A DNA stretch of 64,000 bases from Candidatus Obscuribacterales bacterium. GTDB taxonomy: Bacteria > Cyanobacteriota > Vampirovibrionia > Obscuribacterales > Obscuribacteraceae. The notes beneath the pieces are model-generated. The model was given only the letters and a program-made list of their open reading frames with translations, was not told the DNA's origin and searched no databases. The stretch is from NCBI GenBank assembly GCA_020050685.1, contig JAGVKG010000038.1, positions 28,557 through 92,556 of the forward strand, in the 5' to 3' direction. Made by a program: the position numbers and the translations under genes. This document shows positions 40,808-50,478 of this stretch, in pieces (position 1 is the first letter of the stretch; the number at the start of each line of letters is the position of its first letter).

Positions 40808-41971
40808 TCATCTTTTTTGAATTAATCGTGCCAAATTTCTAACACCTATGGCTTTGGTGTCGTTGCCGAGCGGAAAGGTCTCAGTGCCTTGATAAACCAC
40901 AAAACGGTTGCTGACCTTCAAGTCTTCGCAGCCAATATGAAAACCACGTTCTACTTTGGGGCGTGTGCCACGCTTAATTTCGATAGCCCACCTCTCACCG
41001 TCCAGAAACTCTAGAACAAGATCAATTTCCGCACCGGCTGATGTGCGATAAAAAGCTGCTTCTGTATCCTCGGGAGCCACAGACAAAAGTGTTTCAATTA
41101 CAAATCCTTCCCAACTTTGTCCAATAATAGGATGCTCCAAGAGCCTTTCTTTATCAGCTATCTTGAGTAGTGCATGGACCAAGCCGCTGTCCCTGACATA
41201 GACTTTAGGCGAACGGATCAGACGTTTGCCGCGGTTGGTATGCCAGGGCGGAAGTCTTCTAACCAACAAGAGATCGACAAGGAGATCAAGGTAATTGGCA
41301 ATAGTTTTGCCATCGACACCTAAATTACGAGCCAATTGCGCAGCATTCAAGAGCCCGCCCTGGTTATGTGCCAGCATAGTCCAAAACCGTCTCAATGTTT
41401 CTGCCGGAATTCTTGGCCCGAACTGTTGTATTTCCCTTTCTAAATATGTCTGGATGAAGTCAAGCCGCCATCTTAGACTTGCCTTGTCTGTGTTAGATAG
41501 AAAGCTTTTTGGAAAGCCGCCGCGAACCCACAAGCTGTCAATTGCATTTCCAGGTACCTCAAGGGTATTAAGTTCGCTTAGCTCGATATATGAAATTCGG
41601 CCGGCTAAAGTTTCGCCGCTCTGTTTTAGAAGATCTATCGATGCGGATCCTAAGAGCAGAAAACGCCCGTTCTCTTTTCCTTTCCTGCGTCCGCGATCTA
41701 TAAGTCCTCGCAGAGGTTGAAATATGTTGGGCAGGCGATGCACCTCATCCAGAATTACCAACCGGTCTTCGTATTCTGAAAGATAGGCTTCTGGGTCAAA
41801 TAGCTTGGCACGTTGTGAATCAGACTCAAGATCGATGTACACGGAGGGACGATGTTCGGCGATATCCAATGCTAGTGTTGTTTTGCCAATCTGCCGCGGT
41901 CCGATCAAGGCTACAGCCGGTGATTCGCTAAGTCTTTGCTCTAAGACGGGTTGAATTAAGCGTTTAATCAT
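40808..41971 (-). CDS. ATP-binding protein, AAA_14 plus DUF4143
   Basis: A 387-residue protein. Walker A is GPRQIGKTT and Walker B is LVILDEVHR, with a sensor segment FLLLGSASIDLL. The C-terminal DUF4143 part (about 190-385) holds a winged helix (LLNAAQLARNLGVDGKTIAN) and a nuclease-like core (TSAGAEIDLVLEFLDGERWA, then IEIKRGTRP). The family is common in bacteria, often in accessory DNA, with unknown function. It stands alone between an XRE gene and a hydrolase gene. Confidence 0.85.
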   Translation of the reverse strand: MIKRLIQPVLEQRLSESPAVALIGPRQIGKTTLALDIAEHRPSVYIDLESDSQRAKLFDPEAYLSEYEDRLVILDEVHRLPNIFQPLRGLIDRGRRKGKENGRFLLLGSASIDLLKQSGETLAGRISYIELSELNTLEVPGNAIDSLWVRGGFPKSFLSNTDKASLRWRLDFIQTYLEREIQQFGPRIPAETLRRFWTMLAHNQGGLLNAAQLARNLGVDGKTIANYLDLLVDLLLVRRLPPWHTNRGKRLIRSPKVYVRDSGLVHALLKIADKERLLEHPIIGQSWEGFVIETLLSVAPEDTEAAFYRTSAGAEIDLVLEFLDGERWAIEIKRGTRPKVERGFHIGCEDLKVSNRFVVYQGTETFPLGNDTKAIGVRNLARLIQKR

Positions 41972-42028
41972 ACCTTGTAATTATGGATCATCATTCCAGA
42001 ATTGCAAGGTTAATTTTATACCAATCAA

Positions 42029-43768
42029 CTATTGTTGTTGCTCAATCCAGATTCGCATGTTTTTGTAATCAATTGTGATTGCTGCTTTACCCCAAAGTCC
42101 GGGACCAACCGCGGCAAATGAATCATTTTCCAAGACGCAACCAGGATCGCATTTCTTTTTGCCCTCTAGAAATTTGACTGAAAAGACCGGATTCTTAATT
42201 AGCAAATCTGCTGTCTGGAAGTTGTTGAATGTCATTTCTGCTGTCTTTATGCGCTCTCCATTCAATCCACGGATCTCACCAGTAGGAGTAAGAGATTTCT
42301 TTAATAGCGGTTGGACTAGTTTATCCGCTACAAGATTTACGCTAGCACCGGTGTCAAAAAGACAGGGTATTTTTATCTGATCATCTAAAACCGCATCAAA
42401 GATTATTCCTGAACCGTCATCATAATGGCGCGCTTGGATAAATGGTCCGGAGATAGCTTGCCTTTCAGAATTAGCGTCGGACAACGTCAGGATTTGATTT
42501 TTGAAGTCAAAGGTGACTCTAAACCTATTCAAGATGTTTTCGCCTATAACTCCCAGGATTGCGTCGTCCTTCTTCTTATGTAGGCTGGAAAGCTTTCGTA
42601 CCCGCAAAGCTACATCCTTAAGTTTCAATTGCCCAAGCTTTATTGAGGGCACTGTAACCAAAGCACCAGATGAACCGTTCTTCGTCGATGCTTTCAAATT
42701 GAGTTTTTTTGAAGCGATCTCGTCAATCGCAGAGATGGAACAGCCTGTATCGACTAGAAATTTGCCAACACAATTGTTTAGTTCGCCATTAATGTAAATA
42801 TTGTTCTGGATTTTTTGAAATGGTATGGAAACGACGTCGCTAGTATATTTGGCAAACCAATCAAGGATCATTTGATCTCTTAATTGCTCGTTGTTGCGCA
42901 GGCAGTGATCGCCGTTTTTCACTACGACAAGCTTGTGCGGCTTATTTAGCTCATCTAATTTGGCTGATAGTTTTTGTGCTTCCGTTACTGACACTCTATC
43001 GTCGGCATCGCCGTGTAAAATCAGAACCGGCACATTGATTTTTTCCGGCCAGTAAAGCGCGGATCTAGATTTGTACGCATCTGGAGCACTTGTTGGTGTG
43101 CCCTGAAGGTGATTGCGCAAAACTGACTTCATGCCCTCGCCACGATCTCCATAGTTCTGAATCAAGTCGCTTCCTCCTCCAGCTACAGCAGCGGCTTTCA
43201 AAGGGAACCCTGCTTCGATGGCCTTGTATGTCATTGCTCCGCCACGCGACATGCCTAGCATTACAATCCGGGAAGTGTCTGCCATCGCTATGTGAGCTGC
43301 CAGAGGTGCGAGGTTGAGAACATCATTTACATCCTTACCACACCATTCGTCTTTTCCCTGGCTGCCATCAATACCGCGATATTGTGACGCCAGGACAATA
43401 AATTGTCCTTTAATCGCAAGCTGCGCAAGATAATCAAGCAAGACTCCGTCGATTCTGGACCAATTGTCGCAGCCGCCATGATTGAAAATTAGTATGGGTA
43501 ATTTCTTGGTCACATTTGCCGGCACTACTAAAAATCCAATCACTTCCAATCCATCGCTCATATAGCAAATTCGATAAAGCTTTACGTCGGAATTGTCCTG
43601 TTCGCCGGCAGTTGCTTGGATTGAAATGATTGAGCCGTTGGATCGATCGGCAGGAGTTATAGCTACTGGCAAATTATCAGCAGCGCGATTTGGAATGCTG
43701 GCGAATGTGCTGTTCACACATAGCAAGCAGATTAGGAAGAATGCCCAAATGTGATTTCGAAGTTTCAT
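42029..43768 (-). CDS. Exported alpha/beta hydrolase fused to two retropepsin-like domains
   Basis: 579 residues from the start at 43768 (GGAG 6 nt upstream). A signal peptide (WAFFLICLLCVNSTFAS) precedes a prolyl-oligopeptidase/dienelactone-hydrolase-type domain (about 45-310) with nucleophile GMSRGG, an Asp in LILHGDADDRVS and His in KNGDHCLRN. After it come two aspartic-protease-like halves, with FLVDTGCS (about 340) and CLFDTGAS (about 465), both keeping the DTGxS catalytic motif as in retropepsin/clan AA proteins. The two halves could pair to form one pepsin-like site. Likely extracytoplasmic. Substrate unknown. Confidence 0.75.
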   Translation of the reverse strand: MKLRNHIWAFFLICLLCVNSTFASIPNRAADNLPVAITPADRSNGSIISIQATAGEQDNSDVKLYRICYMSDGLEVIGFLVVPANVTKKLPILIFNHGGCDNWSRIDGVLLDYLAQLAIKGQFIVLASQYRGIDGSQGKDEWCGKDVNDVLNLAPLAAHIAMADTSRIVMLGMSRGGAMTYKAIEAGFPLKAAAVAGGGSDLIQNYGDRGEGMKSVLRNHLQGTPTSAPDAYKSRSALYWPEKINVPVLILHGDADDRVSVTEAQKLSAKLDELNKPHKLVVVKNGDHCLRNNEQLRDQMILDWFAKYTSDVVSIPFQKIQNNIYINGELNNCVGKFLVDTGCSISAIDEIASKKLNLKASTKNGSSGALVTVPSIKLGQLKLKDVALRVRKLSSLHKKKDDAILGVIGENILNRFRVTFDFKNQILTLSDANSERQAISGPFIQARHYDDGSGIIFDAVLDDQIKIPCLFDTGASVNLVADKLVQPLLKKSLTPTGEIRGLNGERIKTAEMTFNNFQTADLLIKNPVFSVKFLEGKKKCDPGCVLENDSFAAVGPGLWGKAAITIDYKNMRIWIEQQQ

Positions 43769-43849
43769 ATTGTTCTCCGTAAACATCCAATATGTCTAAT
43801 TATTGTGATGGTCTGCGCATCAAAGGGAGATTAACAACGGCAGTCCTAA

Positions 43850-46399
43850 CTAAATCACCAGATTTACGAGCTTGTCCGGTACCACAATTACTTTGCGTAT
43901 GGGACTGCCGTTGAGCTTGGCTTTGATCTTGTCGTCTGCTAGGGCTATCTCTTCTGCTTTCTCTTTAGAGAGTCCGCGGGAGACAGTGATCTTGTTTACG
44001 ATCTTGCCATTGACTTGCAAAACCATTTCAATTTCATCTGCTACTGTCAGTGTGTCAACATATGATGGCCACTCAGTGACGTGGATGGAATCATCTGGGC
44101 TCTTAGCAAAGCCGGCTTGATGCCAAAGCTCTTCGGTCAGATGTGGTGCCATTGGAGCGAGCAACAACAAAAGGCTTCTCACGGCAAATGAAACCAGATC
44201 CTTTTGCTTGTCAGACAATGGTGTTTTATCCGTAGCGCCGGTTGCGGCATCACCAGCAACTTGATAAAGACCATTGACGAGTTCCATCAACCGGGCAATT
44301 GCTGTGTTGAAGGCGTAACGATCTTTGTGCAAATCATCTGTCACTGATTTGATTGAACGGTGTGTCAATTGCAATAGCGCTTTTTCTTTTGCGTCCAATC
44401 CTTCAGCACTTGTGACATTGGCGCGTGCATTTATGTCTCCACGTTCGGCAAGACCTTGCACTAAGCGCCAGACGCGACCGAGGAATCTAAATTGGCCAAC
44501 CGCGCCTTCTTCCGACCATTCAAGTTCTTGCTCCGGCGGTGCGGCAAACAAAGTAAATAAGCGTGCCGAATCTGCTCCGTATTTCTTGAAGAAATCGGTG
44601 GTACCAACCACGTTGCCGCGCGACTTGGACATTTTTTCAATGCGCTTCGAGACAGGCGAAAACATCGTCACCATGCCTTGTGACAAGAGATTCTCAAATG
44701 GCTCAGTGGCATCGACAAGTTTTAAATCGCGCAAGGCTTTGGTGAAGAAGCGCGAATAAAGCAAGTGCAAAATCGCGTGTTCAATTCCGCCGACGTATTG
44801 ATCAACCGGCATCCAATAGTTCACTTTCTCTTGCGAAAAAGCTTCCTTGTCATTCATTGCGTCTGGATAACGCAAGAAGTACCAGCTTGAGTCTATGAAA
44901 GTATCCATAGTGTCTGTTTCGCGACGCGCATTGCCCTTGCACTTAGGACACTTGGTGTTGATGAATGAATCTAGTTTGCCTAAAGGCGATCCACCTTCAC
45001 CGGTGAACTCGATTCCTTCGGTTGGCAATTCAACAGGCAGCTCATCGTCGCCAACCGGTTGGATGCCGCACTTTTCGCAATGAACCAATGGGATTGGAGC
45101 GCCCCAATAACGTTGGCGGCTAATCAACCAATCACGCAAGCGATATTGGGTGGTACGCTTTCCTGTACCATTCTCTTCTGCCCAGGAAGTCATCTTCGAC
45201 TTGGCATCGCCTGATGGCAAACCGTCAAACATGCCGGAGCCGATCATGATACCTGGTTCGATGTAAGCCTCTTTCAGCTCGCCGGATGATTTGCCGTTTG
45301 GTGATATTACTTCTGTAATTGGCAAATTGTAAGTCTTGGCAAAAGCAAAATCTCTTTCATCGTGTGCTGGTACGCCCATGACCGCACCCGTGCCGTAACT
45401 CATCAGCACGTAGTCAGAAACCCAGATTGGCACAATGTCGCCATTAAAAGGATTGACGACATGACTGCCGGTTGGCACACCGGTCTTTGCCTTTTCTGCA
45501 GCCACGCGCTCTAGCTCAGTCTTGTGACTGGCTTGCTCCACGTATTTATTGACCGCAGCCTTACATTCATCGGTTGTTAGTTCTTTGACCAAAGGATTCT
45601 CTGGTGCTAAGACCAGATAGCTGACACCAAACGTGGTATCAGGTCTCGTGGTAAAGACACTGATTTGCACATTGGGCTTATTCACAACTGTGAATTTGAG
45701 AATTGCACCTTCGGACTTGCCGATCCAATTACGCTGCATTACTTTGACACGCTCCGGCCATCCGTCCAGCAAGTTCAAATCATCAAGCAACGCATCGGTG
45801 TAAGCGGAAATTTTGTAAAACCATTGCGAAAGTTGTTTTTGTACAACCGGTGTTTCCGGATGACGCCAGCAGGCACCGTCTTCCACTTGCTCATTTGCTA
45901 AAACGGTCTGGCAAGTCGGGCACCAATTCACTGGTGCCTCCTTGCGATAGGCAAGACCGGCTCTATAAAACTGCAAGAAGATCCATTGAGTCCAACGATA
46001 ATAATCAGGATCGCATGTCGTTACTTCACGGCTCCAGTCGTAACTTGTGCCGAGCTTCTTCAACTGCTGATCGCGCATGTACTCGATGTTTTGCTTTGTC
46101 CACTTACCCGGGTGCATCTTGCGCGAAATTGCCGCATTCTCTGCCGGCAGACCAAAAGCATCCCAACCCATCGGATTCAAAACGTTGAATCCTTGCATGC
46201 GGCGTTGCCTGCTGATCACATCGGAGATTGTGTACACCCGCATGTGCCCCATGTGCAAATCGCCAGACGGATAGGGAAACATCACAAGTGAATAAAACTT
46301 TTTGCGCGAATCGCCATCAACTGCGCGATAAATGCCGAGCTTGTCCCATTGGACCTGCCACTTTTCTTCTATGTCCTGTGGGCTGTATTGACTGGCCAT
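43850..46399 (-). CDS. leuS: Leucyl-tRNA synthetase
   Basis: 849 residues from the start at 46399, which follows AAGGAGG. It is a class I synthetase with HMGH ([12 protein letters not shown]), a zinc-ribbon pair (CPTC / KCPKCKGN), the CP1 editing domain (about 220-420), EKMSKSRGN, an anticodon-binding helical domain and a C-terminal domain ending [14 protein letters not shown]. It charges tRNA-Leu. It is convergent with nothing and ends 81 nt from the start of the hydrolase gene downstream. Confidence 0.97.
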   Translation of the reverse strand: MASQYSPQDIEEKWQVQWDKLGIYRAVDGDSRKKFYSLVMFPYPSGDLHMGHMRVYTISDVISRQRRMQGFNVLNPMGWDAFGLPAENAAISRKMHPGKWTKQNIEYMRDQQLKKLGTSYDWSREVTTCDPDYYRWTQWIFLQFYRAGLAYRKEAPVNWCPTCQTVLANEQVEDGACWRHPETPVVQKQLSQWFYKISAYTDALLDDLNLLDGWPERVKVMQRNWIGKSEGAILKFTVVNKPNVQISVFTTRPDTTFGVSYLVLAPENPLVKELTTDECKAAVNKYVEQASHKTELERVAAEKAKTGVPTGSHVVNPFNGDIVPIWVSDYVLMSYGTGAVMGVPAHDERDFAFAKTYNLPITEVISPNGKSSGELKEAYIEPGIMIGSGMFDGLPSGDAKSKMTSWAEENGTGKRTTQYRLRDWLISRQRYWGAPIPLVHCEKCGIQPVGDDELPVELPTEGIEFTGEGGSPLGKLDSFINTKCPKCKGNARRETDTMDTFIDSSWYFLRYPDAMNDKEAFSQEKVNYWMPVDQYVGGIEHAILHLLYSRFFTKALRDLKLVDATEPFENLLSQGMVTMFSPVSKRIEKMSKSRGNVVGTTDFFKKYGADSARLFTLFAAPPEQELEWSEEGAVGQFRFLGRVWRLVQGLAERGDINARANVTSAEGLDAKEKALLQLTHRSIKSVTDDLHKDRYAFNTAIARLMELVNGLYQVAGDAATGATDKTPLSDKQKDLVSFAVRSLLLLLAPMAPHLTEELWHQAGFAKSPDDSIHVTEWPSYVDTLTVADEIEMVLQVNGKIVNKITVSRGLSKEKAEEIALADDKIKAKLNGSPIRKVIVVPDKLVNLVI

Positions 46400-46578
46400 T
46401 GAAAAGCTGCCTCCTTGGCATTTGAATTGCAAAACGATGCGGAAACGTCAATTCTATATCGCCCTCTTGGAATTGCCAAGAAAAGCCTGATTACATGCTA
46501 AGATTTCTTTGCACTTTGTCATGATGAAATATCACTCACTGTGTCCTGTCTCTTGTGCTATTGAGGAACTGCAAGCGT

Positions 46579-47835
46579 ATGACTGGCCAAATCAATAAAG
46601 CCGAAACAAAAGCCGCCGAGAAAATTCCCCAGGAAATAATCGATCAGGCTCATGAGCTTTCGCGGCAGGCTGAAGTGTTGCCGGACGGAGCGCGTGCCTT
46701 GGCAGAAAAAATTTGGCAAGCGCGCAAGCAGGGGCGTCCACTGCGAGTCAAGCTCGGTATCGATCCCTCGTCGACGGATTTGCACATCGGTCATGCGGTC
46801 CAGTTTCGCCGTTTAAAAAGATTCCAGGACTTCGGCCATCAAGTTGTGGTGATCATTGGTGGCGCCACCGCTCAAATTGGCGATCCGACAGGACGCAACA
46901 AAACTCGTCCGCCGCTTTCTGCAGAAGATGTCGAGACAAATGCTAAGACCTATCTGGAACAAATGGGTGCGGTCTTAGATATGGACAAAGCCGAAATTGT
47001 AAACAACGCTGATTGGTTGTCGAACATGAGTTTGAAAGACATGGTCAAGTTAGCGGGACTTTGCACGGTCAATCAATTAATAGCCAAGGAAGCTTTCGGA
47101 GACAGGCTTGATAAGCAGCTTCCAGTTGGTTTGCATGAATTATTTTATCCCATCTTCCAGGGCTATGACTCAATTGCCATTCGTTCTGACATTGAACTTG
47201 GTGGCACTGATCAACGCTTCAATTGCTTGCAAGGACGTGAATTGCAGCCACATTATGGACAAGAGCCGCAACTTGTTTTGTTATCACCATTGTTGGAAGG
47301 CACTGATGGTGTGCAAAAAATGTCCAAGTCTTACGGCAATTACATTGCGCTGAAAGACACTCCGGATGATATGTTTGGCAAGTGCATGCGCATTCCGGAT
47401 AATCTGATTGTCAAATATTTCGATCTTGCAACTACGTTTACTGGTGCAGAAATTGATCAAGTCAAAGCTGCTCTGGAATCTGGTGGCAATCCTAAAGACG
47501 CCAAAGAAAAATTGGCTCGTCAGATCGTTTTGCAATACCACGGCAAAGAGGCTTCCGACAAAGCGCATGCTGATTGGGAACGCGTGCACAGTCAACGACA
47601 AGTGCCAGAAGACATGCCATCGCATGTAGTGTCAGCAAATACACCGCTCTTTCGTCTCCTTGTTGATGCAAAATTAGTTGGTGGCACCGGCGAAGCAAAA
47701 CGCTTAATTCAAGAAGGCGCAGTCAGATTGGAAGGAAATCAAATCATGGATCCCAACCAAGAAATTCCGCCGCCAGATGGTGGCACACTTGTCCTGCAAG
47801 TCGGACGAAGAAAGTTTGTCCGTTTGGAAGGCTGA
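46579..47835 (+). CDS. tyrS: Tyrosyl-tRNA synthetase
   Basis: 418 residues from ATG 46579 (MTGQINKAE); a GTG at 46555 is possible. It is a class I synthetase with DLHIGHAVQ and KMSKS, the tyrosine-site segment GGTDQRFN, and a C-terminal S4 RNA-binding domain (LFRLLVDAKLVGGTGEAKRL to the end). This is the TyrZ-like subclass with SKSYGNYIAL. It is divergent from leuS across a 180-nt gap. Confidence 0.96.
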   Translation: MTGQINKAETKAAEKIPQEIIDQAHELSRQAEVLPDGARALAEKIWQARKQGRPLRVKLGIDPSSTDLHIGHAVQFRRLKRFQDFGHQVVVIIGGATAQIGDPTGRNKTRPPLSAEDVETNAKTYLEQMGAVLDMDKAEIVNNADWLSNMSLKDMVKLAGLCTVNQLIAKEAFGDRLDKQLPVGLHELFYPIFQGYDSIAIRSDIELGGTDQRFNCLQGRELQPHYGQEPQLVLLSPLLEGTDGVQKMSKSYGNYIALKDTPDDMFGKCMRIPDNLIVKYFDLATTFTGAEIDQVKAALESGGNPKDAKEKLARQIVLQYHGKEASDKAHADWERVHSQRQVPEDMPSHVVSANTPLFRLLVDAKLVGGTGEAKRLIQEGAVRLEGNQIMDPNQEIPPPDGGTLVLQVGRRKFVRLEG

Positions 47836-47907
47836 CCGCTAATCACATTTCGTCAAAGACAACATTTTATGTAAGCACTTTTTTGAGCAAAATTAGTGCG
47901 GCTATTG

Positions 47908-49296
47908 TTAGCGCACGTATCGGAAAATCACTTCTGCTTCGGCGCCGTGCGTACTCACATACATTCTGGTCATAGGCAAATTGTTTAGCACTTGCTCTTC
48001 CATGGCTGGGGTAATTGCTTGTGGTGAAACCGCTTTGAACTCTTTGATGCGCTCTCTGGCATCTATTACTGGATAAGTACCGCTTATGTGGAGAACTTTG
48101 TTGTCGCCATATCCCGATAAGTGCATATTGTTTGCATCCTTGGGAACATTTATCCAAGAGCCGTCCACAGAAATGTAACCAGTAGGGTAGGCATACTCAT
48201 CTCCGGTTACGGTAGCCTCTAAAGTGAATTTGTCTCCAGGACTCATAGTCTCCGGTGGTGCCGTATAAGTTACAGTCGAAGAAATAGTTCGTTCTTTCCC
48301 GAGGTCCCAATATGGTCCAGCAAAAATTATTCGCCCGTCTTCACTTGTGGCTTGCCACCGATTGTTCGACTTCGGTTGAAATAATTTGACAAAGGGACCT
48401 GTTCGTTTGAAAACAACCTTTGCTGCTCCTGCTTTGTTTACGGGAGTTTGCTTCGGCAGATTCGGCGCAGGCACAAGCGTGATCATCCCTTTTGTAATGG
48501 TGCGGCCTTCGCAGCGGACAATTGGGCAGCGCCCGGAAATCTTTTCCGGTGGTTGGCAAATTTGTTGGCGTGGTGATTCGGCAATCATTGAGCATTGCTT
48601 TCCGGCAACCGTGATATTGCTTGTCGCAAATCTGCCACTGCAAGATCCAGGTATGCGAAATGGTTTGCCGCAAGTAGCTGAAGCCGGTAAAGTACACGGG
48701 ATAACTGCCTTAGGCGGTGGTGGCAAACATTTAACCGGTTGATTACATATGGATTTGCCGCCATAAGCAATGTTCACGAGTATTGTTTTGTTCGCGGCTG
48801 GTATCAAACAAGTAAATGGCGCGGCTTTCTTCTTGCAGATCTTGATGCTTGGCGGTTCATTTAGAACAGTTGGTGCGGCTGTAATAATTTGTGGCGTCGT
48901 CTTTGGTGCATTAGTCGCTTGAAGTGGCTTTTGCTCTTCTACATTTTTCGTCTCTTTAATCTCAACTACGCAGCCTGTAAGTATATCTTCGTTTTTGGCA
49001 ATTTCTTCTTTCGTTTCTCCTGATGGCTCAGCAATCACAGTTCCGGAAATCGTATCCGAACTCGCTAAATCATCTGGCAAATTTACTTCAACCCGACCAT
49101 AAATAGTATCGAACTCTAAGCTCTCCAGTCCATCAGATTTTTTGATCGTGATTGTTTGTTCGGATTTGTCATTAGCCGATGTTGAGTCTTGTGCTTGTGT
49201 CTGCAAGACAAAATATGTGCCAATTGTGATAACTGTGGAGATTGTGACTACGATCGAAAACAGATTTAGTCGCGACGATCGATGGTTTAGCTGCAT
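47908..49296 (-). CDS. Membrane-anchored, cysteine-rich surface protein, unknown
   Basis: A 462-residue protein. A single N-terminal membrane segment (FSIVVTISTVITIGTYFVL) is followed by an extracytoplasmic region. Residues about 45-95 form a small beta module (FDTIYGRVEVNLPDDLASSD). The centre (about 150-265) is rich in Cys and Pro with CxxP and PxxC patterns (KSICNQPVKCLPPPPKAVIP, SATCGKPFRIPGSCSG). The C-terminal 150 residues look like an Ig-like beta domain (MSPGDKFTLEATVTGDEYAY). About a dozen Cys suggest many disulphides. No known family recognised. Confidence 0.6.
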   Translation of the reverse strand: MQLNHRSSRLNLFSIVVTISTVITIGTYFVLQTQAQDSTSANDKSEQTITIKKSDGLESLEFDTIYGRVEVNLPDDLASSDTISGTVIAEPSGETKEEIAKNEDILTGCVVEIKETKNVEEQKPLQATNAPKTTPQIITAAPTVLNEPPSIKICKKKAAPFTCLIPAANKTILVNIAYGGKSICNQPVKCLPPPPKAVIPCTLPASATCGKPFRIPGSCSGRFATSNITVAGKQCSMIAESPRQQICQPPEKISGRCPIVRCEGRTITKGMITLVPAPNLPKQTPVNKAGAAKVVFKRTGPFVKLFQPKSNNRWQATSEDGRIIFAGPYWDLGKERTISSTVTYTAPPETMSPGDKFTLEATVTGDEYAYPTGYISVDGSWINVPKDANNMHLSGYGDNKVLHISGTYPVIDARERIKEFKAVSPQAITPAMEEQVLNNLPMTRMYVSTHGAEAEVIFRYVR

Positions 49297-49682
49297 TATT
49301 TCTCCTCAGTTCTGTCTGTGCTCAAGCAAGACTACCACACGAATTCGTCAGATTTCTTTCGCCGATTTCTTACTAATTCCAGTCGCCGTGACGTCAGCCT
49401 TGGAAATTTTTACCCGCGAGAATTAAATCTAAAACCAAAGCCAGGAACAAAGTTGATGGAGTAGAAGTCAAGAGTCTTATAGCCCTGGCGGTGGCTGGTA
49501 TCCCAATAGCCTGAGCTGGCAACGATGGAGAGCGTTGGCCGGTATTTGCTGGGGCGGTCGTGTCTAAACGCAGCAATGTTCAAAGTTCAGCCGAATTATC
49601 GGCTGTAGATTTTGGCGCGCGCATAGACACTGCTGCCTTTCGGCTCCATTAATTTACAGTGCGAATTTATAGAGACTAGCCC
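49297..49682. other. Intergenic stretch with a possible barrel-protein remnant
   Basis: 386 nt between divergent genes. On the minus strand a 57-codon frame (about 49410-49582, no good start) reads YRPTLSIVASSGYWDTSHRQ, then GYKTLDFYSINFVPGFGFRF. It looks like the end of an outer-membrane beta-barrel with aromatic terminal strands, and may be a pseudogene tail. Otherwise it holds the upstream regions of the two flanking genes. Confidence 0.35.
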
Positions 49683-50354
49683 ATGAAGAAACTGACTATT
49701 GTGTCCACAGTGCTGTTGATTGCCATAATTTGGTACCTCAATTGCTATGCAGATAGCTGGATCGAGCGCACAAAATCTGATGCACCTCAGATGCTGGAAT
49801 CATCGGTTGCAAAAAACGATGCCGCAAGCTTTTGCCCAATTGCAAGAATGGAGAGGGCTAAGAGTGTTCAAATATCAAGATCTCTTGAGAGAGTCCACAT
49901 TGGGCAAGCTCCCAAAGGGGTTCCAATAGCGCGATTATCCAGGAGATCTCAAATCGTGAGTTCTCCCAGGAAAGTTCAAAAGACAAAATTTCGCAAGAAA
50001 GTTCAATTGGCAAAATCCCATTCAAGAACTCGCATGGCAAAGTCTCGCCGGCATGGATCTCATATCACTGGCATTGCTTCCTGGTATGGCGGGCAATTTC
50101 TGGGGCGGAAGACAGCTTCCGGCGCGCGATTTGTTGCTCACAAGATGACCGCTGCTCACAAACATCTGCCCTTTGGCACCAAACTTTTGGTGAAGAATCA
50201 CAGCAATGGTCGCACGGCAGTCGTGACTGTCAATGACCGCGGACCTTTCATCAAAGACCGTGTGCTCGACTTGTCGCCCGCTGCTGCCCAAGAGCTGGGC
50301 ATGATCTCAGCCGGCATTACACCCATTACTGCCACTGTTGTTAACGACAGTTGA
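49683..50354 (+). CDS. rlpA: RlpA-type septal-ring lytic transglycosylase
   Basis: A 223-residue exported protein. An N-terminal signal/anchor (TIVSTVLLIAIIWYLNCYA), then a very basic Ser/Lys/Arg/Gln linker of about 85 residues (RRSQIVSSPRKVQKTKFRKK), and a C-terminal double-psi beta-barrel (GIASWYGGQFLGRKTASGAR; MTAAHKHLPFGTKLLVKN; VTVNDRGPFIKDRVLDLS) with the conserved Asp. RlpA cleaves peptide-free glycan at the septum. The basic linker is unusual and shows imperfect internal repetition at DNA level. No SPOR domain is present. Confidence 0.88.
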   Translation: MKKLTIVSTVLLIAIIWYLNCYADSWIERTKSDAPQMLESSVAKNDAASFCPIARMERAKSVQISRSLERVHIGQAPKGVPIARLSRRSQIVSSPRKVQKTKFRKKVQLAKSHSRTRMAKSRRHGSHITGIASWYGGQFLGRKTASGARFVAHKMTAAHKHLPFGTKLLVKNHSNGRTAVVTVNDRGPFIKDRVLDLSPAAAQELGMISAGITPITATVVNDS

Positions 50355-50478
50355 ACTTTATTTAGTCTTACGGGCGGGTTTGGCGCTACCCTTTGCCGTA
50401 AACTTATAGGAATTTCGTAGGCATGCAAGTGCATTTGACCTGTGCTGCCGCGATTAAGCATAATTTAGGAGATAAGCC

